A stretch of 5,504 bases of DNA from Armatimonadota bacterium (lineage in GTDB: Bacteria; Armatimonadota; JAAZEB01). A model generated the notes under the pieces. The model was not told the origin of the DNA. It ran no database searches and saw nothing but the letters and a program-made list of their open reading frames with translations. This document shows positions 1 to 5,504 of the stretch, in pieces (position 1 is the stretch's first letter; each line of letters begins with the position of its first letter). The DNA is taken from contig DUUU01000048.1 in NCBI GenBank assembly GCA_012841485.1, positions 1 through 5,504 of the forward strand, written 5' to 3'. Both the position numbers and the translations under genes were made by a program.

Positions 1-2
1 GC

Positions 3-800
3 CGGCCGCCGATGGCGCGGATCGAGGGCGCCACCGTGGTCAAGGTGTTCGACGAGAACCGGCAACACGCCGAGAACCTGTCGCGGTTCGCCAACGTGCC
101 CGTTGTCGCGAGCAGCCTCGAGGAGATGTTGGAGGGCGTCGACGCGATCTACATCGGCGATGACCTGACGATGAAGCAGTACCAGTATGCCCGCCCCTTC
201 ATCGAGAAGGGCATCCCCACCTTCATCGACAAGCCGATGGCGGACAGCGTCGCCGCGGCGCGCGACCTGATGGACCTGGCGCGCTGGCGGAAGTGCCTCC
301 TGATGTCCTCCTCTGGCCTGAAGTACACCAAGGAGTTCGCGCCGGTGACGAGCGGCGAGGCGAACGTGGGCGATATCGTGATGGCCTGCACCATGGGGCC
401 GGCGGACCTGAGCCTATCGCGCCCGTTTCTCTTCTATGGAATGCACGCCGTGACCCTCGGTCACTCCCTGATCAACAGCCGGCCGGTCGAGGTGTTCGAT
501 GTTGGCGACCGCGGCCGGACCGCCGTCCAGGTGAAGTACCTCAACGGCGCCCAGCTGACCGTGATGTGCCCGCATGGCGTTCCGGTCGGCTTCCAGGGGT
601 TGGTTCAGGGCACCCGGGGCAGCTTCTACGCGAAGGTGACCGACTCGGCGCATTACTACTCCACCATGCTGAAAGAGTTCCTGGCGATGGTGGAGAAGGG
701 TGAGCAGACGTTCGACCTGCTACAGGCGGTCGAGGTGATCCAGATCTGCTGCGCCGCCGAAGAGTCGGTGAGGACTGGCCGGCCCGTGCGCCTGGGCTAA
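3..800 (+). CDS. Gfo/Idh/MocA-family NAD(P)-dependent oxidoreductase, 5' end outside the window
   Basis: This is a sugar- or inositol-type dehydrogenase, a soluble enzyme that would oxidise a hydroxyl group of a polyol or sugar using NAD(P). The frame is open to the left edge. The first ATG (position 12) falls just before the second Rossmann strand (ATVVKVFDENR), and the glycine-rich first beta-alpha unit is missing, so the true start lies upstream. Counting from that ATG, the fold continues with VDAIYIGDD (about 43-51) and FIDKP (71-75), the family's 'EKP' element carrying the conserved Lys, here with Asp in place of Glu. GMHAVTLGHSL (143-153) in the second domain carries a likely active-site His. 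The C-terminus (RTGRPVRLG) is typical of the family, so the 3' end looks complete. The TAA stop lies inside the first junction sequence of the downstream repeat. The family is clear; the substrate cannot be told. Confidence 0.88.
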   Translation, partial: RPPMARIEGATVVKVFDENRQHAENLSRFANVPVVASSLEEMLEGVDAIYIGDDLTMKQYQYARPFIEKGIPTFIDKPMADSVAAARDLMDLARWRKCLLMSSSGLKYTKEFAPVTSGEANVGDIVMACTMGPADLSLSRPFLFYGMHAVTLGHSLINSRPVEVFDVGDRGRTAVQVKYLNGAQLTVMCPHGVPVGFQGLVQGTRGSFYAKVTDSAHYYSTMLKEFLAMVEKGEQTFDLLQAVEVIQICCAAEESVRTGRPVRLG

Positions 801-960
801 CCCGCATCATTCATCAGAATAATGAAAAGAAGTCTCACTGCCAGGCGCGGCGCGGGTTCGTGGGCACAGCCCCGAAACCCCCTGCCACCGGACGCCTGTG
901 GCGGCAACGGCGTGCCACCACGCAAGAGACTTCTTCTTGAAGTATTCTGGTGAATACTTC
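794..960. repeat. Structured tandem repeat, copy 1 (167 bp)
   Basis: This is the first of two adjacent copies of one element. It has palindromes at both ends: CATCATTC-atca-GAATAATG at 805-824 (one mismatched pair) and GAAGTATTC-tggt-GAATACTTC at 939-960 (perfect 9-bp arms). The two palindromes are inverted copies of each other around a core ATTC-N4-GAAT, so they form terminal inverted repeats of about 30 bp. Inside them AAGAAGTCTC (827-836) is exactly complementary to GAGACTTCTT (926-935), and CAGGCG (842-847) to CGCCTG (893-898). The whole unit could therefore fold as one long interrupted hairpin. There is no reading frame of its own. The design resembles a miniature inverted-repeat element or a REP/BIME-type sequence; a structured RNA is the alternative. 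The repeat and its symmetry are directly visible; its nature is inferred. Confidence 0.85.
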
Positions 961-1123
961 GGGCTAACCCGCATTATTCATCAGAATAATGAAAAGAAGT
1001 CTCACTGCCAGGCGAGGCGCGGGTTCGTGGGCACAACCCCGAAACATCCTGCCTCCGGACGCCTGTGGCGACATATGTCACCAGACAAGAGCCTTCTTCT
1101 TGAAGTATTCTGGTGAATACTTC
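961..1123. repeat. Structured tandem repeat, copy 2 (163 bp)
   Basis: This second copy abuts the first head to tail. Its first 110 bases differ from copy 1 at only about six positions. A short internal segment (1071-1085 against 904-922 in copy 1) is unrelated in sequence and four bases shorter, after which the copies match again with one difference. The left palindrome is perfect here: CATTATTC-atca-GAATAATG at 972-991. The right palindrome (1102-1123) is identical to that of copy 1. The nested arms persist: AAGAAGTCTC at 994-1003 pairs with GAGCCTTCTT at 1089-1098 with one mismatch, and CAGGCG (1009-1014) pairs with CGCCTG (1060-1065). It is followed by gggctga (1124-1130), a third occurrence of the junction sequence that opens each copy. 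The divergence shows the duplication is not brand new. Confidence 0.85.
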
Positions 1124-1321
1124 GGGCTGATGGTGCGCTGGAGAGGGGCGCCTGGCACCATGCCGCGTGAAGACGCCCCTCTCGCGCTCGCGTCCGGCGG
1201 GAATCGGGCGCTGCCCCGTGGAATCGAGAGATATGCTGGCGCTCTGGATGCCGCGCCGCCACGCTGGAGGAAGGGGCAGTCGGCCTTTCGCGTGGACGTT
1301 GGTGTAGAAGGGGCGGGAGAG
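1124..1321 (+). promoter_or_regulatory. Leader of the TIM-barrel gene with a strong GC hairpin
   Basis: This non-coding stretch runs from the last repeat junction to the TIM-barrel gene. GAGAGGGGCG at 1141-1150 is exactly complementary to CGCCCCTCTC at 1174-1183. A further GCGC/GCGC pairing lies outside a two-base bulge, and a small GGCA-cca-TGCC hairpin (1154-1164) sits in the loop. No T-run follows the 3' arm, so it is not a standard intrinsic terminator. It may shield or pause the mRNA between the two genes. No convincing -35/-10 pair was found in the rest. A purine-rich GGGAGAG just before position 1322 is the probable ribosome binding site. The inverted repeat is certain; the regulatory role is inferred. 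Confidence 0.4.
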
Positions 1322-2104
1322 ATGTTACCGACAGTCGACTTTTGCGGGTTGACCGTGACCCGGCTGATTATCGGGGCGAACCCCTTTGGTGGCTTCAGCC
1401 ATCAAAGCAAGAAGCGCGACCAGGAGATGGTGGCCTACCACACGCCGGAGCGGATTCGGGAGACGTGGGCGCGCGCCGAGGCGGCGGGGATCAACACGAT
1501 GATCACCAACAACGAGACGCCCCATGTGATCCGCACGGTGGAGGAGTATCTGGCAGCGGGCGGATCACTCCAGTGGATCGCGCAGGTTGCCAACCGCACC
1601 TACGCCAGCATGTTCGAGGCGATCGATAAAGCCGTGGCTATTGGCGCCAAAGCCCTCTATTTCCATGGCGGCTTGGTGGATAACCTCTATGCCGAGCGTG
1701 ACGAGGCAACCCTTCGCTCCTGGATCGAGCACGCCCGTGGCCACGACATTCCGGTCGGCGTCGCCGGGCATTCGACCGAGACGCACGATTGGGTGGATAG
1801 CCTGGACTTGGTAGACTTCCACGTCGTCTGCTTCTTCAACTGCGGCAGCCTGCACAGTGGCAAGGGGCATAAGTTCAAGCTGGCTGATGCCTTCGCCGCC
1901 GGCCAGTGCATCCAACGCCTGGCAAAGCCGTGCATCGCCTACAAGATCATGGCAGCCGGCCGCATCGACCCAGTCATGGCGTTCGAGTATGCCTTCGAGA
2001 CGATCAAGCCGGGCGACGTTGTGAACGTCGGCATGCACCGCGGCGACAAGGATAACATGGTCGAGGAGAACGTCGCCCTCGTGAAGCAGGTCCTCGGGGC
2101 ATAG
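1322..2104 (+). CDS. TIM-barrel protein, aldo/keto-reductase-like, reaction unknown
   Basis: This is a 260-residue soluble protein that I read as a single TIM barrel. It opens with a strand and loop like those starting aldo/keto reductases (LTVTRLIIGANPFGGFSHQ, about 10-28). Regularly spaced barrel strands follow: GINTMITN (56-63), LQWIAQVAN (83-91), AKALYFHGG (109-117), IPVGVAGHS (143-151), VDFHVVCFFN (164-173), KPCIAYKIMAAGR (202-214) and DVVNVGMHR (232-240). Candidate active-site residues are His115, His150, Asn173 and Lys208 in strand-end positions; this is inference. I recognise the pattern as a family usually annotated only as hypothetical or aldo/keto-reductase-like, without proven chemistry. 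The frame is open upstream to 989, but that part is repeat sequence, and homology-like sequence and a purine-rich site begin at 1322. The oxidoreductase just upstream on the same strand suggests a shared sugar or polyol pathway. Confidence 0.8.
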   Translation: MLPTVDFCGLTVTRLIIGANPFGGFSHQSKKRDQEMVAYHTPERIRETWARAEAAGINTMITNNETPHVIRTVEEYLAAGGSLQWIAQVANRTYASMFEAIDKAVAIGAKALYFHGGLVDNLYAERDEATLRSWIEHARGHDIPVGVAGHSTETHDWVDSLDLVDFHVVCFFNCGSLHSGKGHKFKLADAFAAGQCIQRLAKPCIAYKIMAAGRIDPVMAFEYAFETIKPGDVVNVGMHRGDKDNMVEENVALVKQVLGA

Positions 2105-2105
2105 G

Positions 2106-2129
2106 CCATCCGTCGGCGGACACGGATGG
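2106..2129. terminator. Hairpin between convergent genes, possible bidirectional terminator
   Basis: CCATCCGT (2106-2113) and ACGGATGG (2122-2129) form a perfect 8-bp stem with an 8-base loop. It begins one base after the TAG stop of the TIM-barrel gene and sits in the 85-bp spacer facing the 3' end of the minus-strand dehydrogenase. The placement is right for ending transcription from either side. There is no T-tract on either strand, so factor-independent termination would be weak at best. The dyad is certain and its function is a guess. Confidence 0.4.
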
Positions 2130-2189
2130 GGTGCGCACGCCCGCCGGACCTCCACGGGCACGGTCGCATAGCCGGTTCATTCTTCAACA

Positions 2190-3245
2190 TTACGCATGGG
2201 TGCCGGCAGCCCGAGGCGGGTCAGGGGCTTGTAGGCGCGTGAGCTGCTCCCACACCTCGTCGGGCAGGGAGATGCCCTTCTCCCGGCGGCGCTGTGCCTC
2301 GCGGCGTTCCACTTCGCCCGGGATCAGGATCTCCTCCGCGCCGGGCGCCAGGCGTGAGCTCTTCACCCAGGAGACCAGGCTGGCCGCGAACGCAGCGAAT
2401 TCATCGCGGCCGCAGAACGCTTGCGGGTCGATGGCAAGGAGGGTGAAGGCGTTGCCGCCCCGCTTGGCGCCCGGCCCGCTGCACCCCGCGCCGCTGAGTG
2501 CTCCTGCCAACACGTCCACCATCAGCCCCAGCGCGAAGCCCTTGTGGCCAACGTTGCCCCCTAGCGGCAGGAGCGAACCGGGCGGTTGCTGGTAGAGGAC
2601 GTTGGGGTCGCGCGTCGGATTCCCGTCGCTATCGACAATCCAGCCCTCGGGGACCGGCTTTCCCTGGATGCGGTAAGTTCGCACCTTCCCTTCGGCGACC
2701 GCGGAGGTGCTGATGTCGATGACGATGGGGGCGTCCCCCGTGGGGATGGCGCAGGCGAGCGGGTTGGTGCAGAGCCGGGCGTCGGCGCCGCCCCAGGGCA
2801 CCGTGTTGTGCGCCCCGCCATGCCCGTTCACGAAGAGCATCCCGACCATGCCGCGTGCGGCAGCGATCTCCACGTACTCCCCCAGCCGGCCGATGTGCGT
2901 GGAGTTGTGCACCGCCACGCCGGCGAGGGAACACGCCTCCGCCTTGGCGACCGCTATCTCAGCGGCGCGCGTCGCCGCCACCTGCCCGAAGCCCCAGTGG
3001 GCGTCGAGCACCGCTGTGCTGGGCGTTTCACGGATTACCTCGATGGGCGCGCCCGGGGCAACGCTCCCTGCCCGGATCGCCTCCAGGTACTGCGGCAGGC
3101 GCATCACGCCGTGAGAGTCGTGCCCGGCCAGGTTGGAGGCGACCAACGACCGGGCCACGACCCGCGCCTCGTCCGTGGGCACTCCGTATGCCGCCAGGGC
3201 ATTCTCGGCGATCTCCGTCAACTCTTCCGCGGATACGAACGGCAT
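2190..3245 (-). CDS. Malate/L-lactate-type (Ldh_2 family) NAD(P)-dependent dehydrogenase
   Basis: This 351-residue cytoplasmic enzyme belongs to the family of type-2 malate/lactate dehydrogenases, ureidoglycolate dehydrogenase, sulfolactate dehydrogenase and 2,3-diketogulonate reductase. These enzymes interconvert a 2-hydroxy acid (or similar) and its 2-oxo acid with NAD(P), using a fold unlike the classical Rossmann one. Visible signatures are HDSHGVMRLPQY (42-53) with the characteristic His pair, NSTHIGRLGEY (114-124), NPLACAIPT (161-169) for the cofactor site, DISTSAVAEGKV (177-188), NVGHKGFALGLMVD (231-244), and a C-terminal IPGE plus ISLPDEVWEQL (308-336). The length is normal. The ATG start has AGGAG (3251-3255) five bases ahead. 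It lies 37 bases after the glpD stop on the same strand, so the two are probably co-transcribed. The exact substrate cannot be fixed from sequence. The tail after about residue 338 (PDPPRAAGTHA) looks non-conserved. Confidence 0.92.
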   Translation of the reverse strand: MPFVSAEELTEIAENALAAYGVPTDEARVVARSLVASNLAGHDSHGVMRLPQYLEAIRAGSVAPGAPIEVIRETPSTAVLDAHWGFGQVAATRAAEIAVAKAEACSLAGVAVHNSTHIGRLGEYVEIAAARGMVGMLFVNGHGGAHNTVPWGGADARLCTNPLACAIPTGDAPIVIDISTSAVAEGKVRTYRIQGKPVPEGWIVDSDGNPTRDPNVLYQQPPGSLLPLGGNVGHKGFALGLMVDVLAGALSGAGCSGPGAKRGGNAFTLLAIDPQAFCGRDEFAAFAASLVSWVKSSRLAPGAEEILIPGEVERREAQRRREKGISLPDEVWEQLTRLQAPDPPRAAGTHA

Positions 3246-3282
3246 GGCAACTCCTCTTCCGGCTACGTGGCCACGCGATGCG

Positions 3283-4875
3283 TCAGGGCTCGATTCCGGC
3301 GCTCAGGTAGTCGGCGGCGGCTTCATATCGGCGGCACTCCTCGCGCTCGTGCTCCGCGCTCCAGCCGAGGAGCAGGGCGAATTCGCGCGAGACCCGCTCC
3401 AGCGCGTCGAGGCCGTGATCCGGGCGGAAACCGATCCCGGTGCGCCGGAGGAGGAAGTCGGCGGGCGTGACGGCCATCTCCGCGCGACAGGCGTGGTGGA
3501 TCTGGGCGAGAATTTCGGGATGGCCCGGGGTAATCCGCTCGCGCAGGCGCGCGTCGGCTTCGGCCAGGGCCAGCACCTCCGCGGCGCGCGTGCCATAGAG
3601 CCCAACCAGATGCTCGACCTGCTCCTCATCAAGGCCAATCGCGGAAGCGCGAGGGGCGAGCCGGGCGCGCGTGACCTCTGGGGCTTCGCTGCCGCCCGGG
3701 AGCGGCTCGACGGCGGTCCGGCAGGGCATCCGGCGCCCGAGGATGCGTCCGACGAGATCGACGGCCTCGGCAGCGATGGCGCGATAGGCCGTGATCTTCC
3801 CGCCGAAGAGGGAGAGGAGCCCGGGCGTACCCTCTCGGGCGTGGTCGACAATCCGATGCCGGCGCGAGACGTCCGACTCCGCCTTCTTCCGAGAGCGCAC
3901 CAGCGCGCGCACGCCGGCAGTGGTCGCGAAGACGTGGCCGAGGTCGGCATGCGGGAAGACGCGGCGTGTCTCCTCCACCAGGTAGCGCACCTCGTCCGGG
4001 AGGGCGGTGACCTGGTCTGGGCTTTCCTCGTAATCAGTGTCGGTGGTGCCGATGAGCGTGTTGCCTTCCCACGGCACGGCGAAGAAGATACGCCCGTCGC
4101 GCCGAGCCTGGAGCACGATGGCGTGCCGTGTGAACGAGGGGGCCAGGAGGTGGATCCCCTTCGTGCGCCGGAGGACGGGCCGGGCCTCTGGGGAAGCGAG
4201 GCGCGCCACCTCATCGGCCCAGGGGCCGGCGGCGTTCACTGTGAGCCGGGCGCGGATGGGATGGGTTGCGCCCGTCAGCCGGTCTTCCACGAGGGCTCCG
4301 CAAACGCGCTGGCCGTCGCGCAACAGCTGGCGCGCTTCCGCATAGTTGGCAATCTGGGCCCCGTGTTTTTGGGCGCAGAGCGCGTTCTCCACGCACAGCC
4401 GCTCTGGATAGGCGACCTGGGCATCGTAGTAAAGCGCGCCGCCGCGCAGGCCCTCGCTCCGGATTCCCGGCTCCAGCTCGCGCACCTGCGCGGGAGTGAG
4501 CATCCGGTGCGAGGGAAGGCTTTTCCCCAGCGAGAGGAGGTCGTAAAGCACCATGCCGGCGCGGAGGAAGAGCGGACCCCAGCGGTCGCCGACATAACTC
4601 GGGGTGAGGAAGGGGATGCCGCGGACCAGGTGGGGCGCGATCTGGAGGAGGTGCTGACGCTCATGCAGCCCCTCATGCACCAGGGCGAAGTCGAACAGCT
4701 CCAGGTAGCGGAGCCCCCCGTGGATCAGCCGCGTCGATCTTGATGTCGTGCCATAGCCCAGGTCTTCCTTTTCGACGAGGGCCACACGGAGCCCGCGCAT
4801 CGCGGCGTCGCGTGCCACGCCACACCCGAGGATGCCGCCTCCGATCACGAGGAGGTCATACTCTTCGCGCGCCAT
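3283..4875 (-). CDS. glpD: FAD-dependent glycerol-3-phosphate dehydrogenase, aerobic type
   Basis: It oxidises sn-glycerol 3-phosphate to dihydroxyacetone phosphate and feeds the electrons to membrane quinone, acting as a peripheral membrane flavoprotein. From the chosen ATG (530 residues) it shows YDLLVIGGGILGCG (6-19) for FAD binding, the family signature GTTSRSTRLIHGGLRYLE (42-59), NAAGPWADEVA (214-224), KGIHLL (239-244), GTTDTDYE (276-283), GVRALV (321-326) and SLFGGKITAYR (355-365). A C-terminal helical cap domain of the GlpD type covers about 385-510 (PADFLLRRTGIGF). The length is close to the usual 500-560. The frame stays open to a GTG at 4911. Another GTG at 4902 has GGAGG nine bases ahead, while the ATG at 4875 has AGAGGTGA and GGAG upstream and places the FAD strand five residues in, as is normal. 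It leads an operon with the downstream dehydrogenase. No glycerol kinase or transporter is in view. Confidence 0.94.
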   Translation of the reverse strand: MAREEYDLLVIGGGILGCGVARDAAMRGLRVALVEKEDLGYGTTSRSTRLIHGGLRYLELFDFALVHEGLHERQHLLQIAPHLVRGIPFLTPSYVGDRWGPLFLRAGMVLYDLLSLGKSLPSHRMLTPAQVRELEPGIRSEGLRGGALYYDAQVAYPERLCVENALCAQKHGAQIANYAEARQLLRDGQRVCGALVEDRLTGATHPIRARLTVNAAGPWADEVARLASPEARPVLRRTKGIHLLAPSFTRHAIVLQARRDGRIFFAVPWEGNTLIGTTDTDYEESPDQVTALPDEVRYLVEETRRVFPHADLGHVFATTAGVRALVRSRKKAESDVSRRHRIVDHAREGTPGLLSLFGGKITAYRAIAAEAVDLVGRILGRRMPCRTAVEPLPGGSEAPEVTRARLAPRASAIGLDEEQVEHLVGLYGTRAAEVLALAEADARLRERITPGHPEILAQIHHACRAEMAVTPADFLLRRTGIGFRPDHGLDALERVSREFALLLGWSAEHEREECRRYEAAADYLSAGIEP

Positions 4876-5234
4876 CGTCTCCAGGTCACCTCTGTTGCTC
4901 ACCGATGCCACCCTCCATCTCGCCTCTTTCTATCAGGTTCCGTATCCCGGGTTGTTTTCCTGGAATCCTCGCTTACCAGCTCGGGAACGCATTTGCCGGT
5001 GGCTCGTCTGGTTAGTAGAGGCCGCTGCACTGGCATTGAGATGATGCCATGCGCCGCTTCCGGCAGCGGCCGCAGATGTGTTGAATGATCGGGACCTCCC
5101 GATTCAGGTCCAAGGCAAAACACCAAGAAGTCGCAGCCCCATTTGCACTCGTCGCGCGGCATCCGACGCTGCGCGGTCGCGGGTTGGGGAAGGAGACGGC
5201 TTCTGCACGCTGCTTCTGAGGAAGGAGAGAGGAC
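4876..5234. other. Divergent intergenic region with several dyads
   Basis: This 359-bp stretch separates glpD (minus) from the secreted-protein gene (plus) and should hold promoters for both, but no clear -35/-10 pair is visible on either strand. It contains three closely spaced inverted repeats. TGGCAT/ATGCCA is at 5031-5049 with a 7-base loop. GCCGCT/AGCGGC is at 5053-5070 with a 6-base loop. The 16-bp near-continuous palindrome ATCGGGACCTCCCGAT is at 5088-5103 and is flanked by TGAAT and ATTCA. The last one looks more like a protein-binding operator than an RNA hairpin because its loop would be only two bases. On the minus strand a short cysteine-rich frame ends at 5012. I do not call it a gene. 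Confidence 0.45.
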
Positions 5235-5504
5235 ATGCTTCGACGATGGTGGTTCGTCGCGCTGGTTCCAGCGCTGTTGTATGCCGCGCCGGCGCAGGCG
5301 CAAGGGGGTTGGGGATGGGGGAGCCGCGTCGCCCCGGAGACGGAGAAGGAGAAGGCCTACGTGGAGGATGCGCGGAAGGTGCGTACCCAGCTCTGGCAGA
5401 AGCAGCGCGAGCTGTGGGATCTGCAGACTCAGGAGAAGCCGTCCGCTTCTGCCCTGAAGGCGAAGGAGACCGAGGTGAACACGCTGCGCCGCAAGCTCTC
5501 GGAC
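5235..5504 (+). CDS. Secreted helical protein, Spy/CpxP or heavy-metal-sensor-like, 3' end outside the window
   Basis: The first 90 residues are present and the frame is open to the right edge. The N-terminus MLRRWWFVALVPALLYAAPAQA is a textbook signal peptide: two Arg, a hydrophobic core and an AQA cleavage site near residue 22. A Gly/Trp-rich linker (GGWGWG) and a long charged, Glu/Lys/Arg-rich helical stretch follow (about 35-90, ending ETEVNTLRRKLSD). This layout matches small periplasmic proteins of the Spy/CpxP/zinc-resistance type, which bind unfolded proteins or metals outside the inner membrane. No LTxxQ motif is visible in the part shown, so the assignment rests on architecture only. 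AAGGAG lies seven bases ahead of the ATG. It is transcribed away from glpD and is probably unrelated to it functionally. Confidence 0.7.
   Translation, partial: MLRRWWFVALVPALLYAAPAQAQGGWGWGSRVAPETEKEKAYVEDARKVRTQLWQKQRELWDLQTQEKPSASALKAKETEVNTLRRKLSD

Noticed and set aside
794..1123. Integron attC sites or a CRISPR array
   Set aside because: The conserved RYYYAAC/GTTRRRY boxes of attC are not present in the right places and no cassette genes occur. For CRISPR, the units are too long, only two, and have no spacers.
1138..1187. T-box riboswitch antiterminator (TGGCACC...CCGCG string in a GC hairpin)
   Set aside because: The core is interrupted by extra bases. No stem I or specifier loop precedes it (the upstream sequence is the repeat), there is no terminator T-run, and the downstream gene is not an amino-acid or tRNA-synthetase gene.
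989..1321. N-terminal extension of the TIM-barrel frame up to an ATG at 989
   Set aside because: The added residues are encoded by the repeat and the GC hairpin. The family-like sequence starts right at 1322, where a purine-rich ribosome site precedes the ATG.
2586..3470. A 294-residue plus-strand frame opposite the Ldh_2 gene
   Set aside because: It is a shadow of the minus-strand dehydrogenase, compositionally biased, with no domain and no ribosome site, and it crosses the real intergenic gap.
3133..4743. A 536-residue open frame on the plus strand opposite glpD
   Set aside because: It lies antisense to a clear GlpD with all family motifs. Its Arg/Gly/Ala/Glu-rich composition and lack of recognisable motifs are what a high-GC gene gives on its complementary strand.
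5259..5274. 16-bp palindrome GCGCTGGTTCCAGCGC inside the signal-peptide coding region
   Set aside because: It lies in codons for a hydrophobic Ala/Leu/Val/Pro run where such GC-rich symmetry arises easily, and nothing around it suggests an operator.

Overview
The window is high-GC bacterial DNA (roughly two-thirds G+C by eye). It carries five protein genes in three transcription blocks plus one tandemly repeated structured element. The organism cannot be named from the sequence. A signal-peptide protein that looks like a Spy/CpxP-type periplasmic helper suggests a cell with an outer membrane. The enzyme set fits a heterotrophic environmental lineage of the Armatimonadota / Methylomirabilota / Chloroflexota kind, but this is a guess from gene style only.

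Left block, plus strand: the 3' part of a Gfo/Idh/MocA-type NAD(P)-dependent oxidoreductase (to 800) is followed, after 521 bases, by a 260-residue TIM-barrel protein (1322-2104) of an aldo/keto-reductase-like family with no assigned reaction. The gap holds two tandem copies of a ~165-bp element (794-960 and 961-1123). Each copy is bounded by matching small palindromes in inverted orientation and has nested complementary arms. It looks like a non-autonomous, MITE-like or REP/BIME-like insertion, or a structured RNA. The short sequence gggctRA occurs at all three junctions, and at the first it supplies the stop codon of the oxidoreductase. A separate strong GC hairpin (1141-1183) lies between the repeats and the TIM-barrel gene.

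Middle block, minus strand: an FAD-dependent glycerol-3-phosphate dehydrogenase (glpD, 3283-4875) is followed 37 bases later by a malate/L-lactate-type NAD(P)-dependent dehydrogenase of the Ldh_2 family (2190-3245), almost certainly in one operon. GlpD would pass electrons from glycerol 3-phosphate to the quinone pool and make dihydroxyacetone phosphate. The second enzyme would interconvert a 2-hydroxy acid and a 2-oxo acid. This block converges on the TIM-barrel gene across an 85-bp spacer with a hairpin that may end transcription.

Right edge: a divergent ~360-bp region with several dyad symmetries separates glpD from the start of a secreted, charged, helical protein (from 5235) that runs off the window. 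The most unusual content is the tandem structured repeat inserted at the end of the first gene. Nothing else points to a new defence or mobile system.
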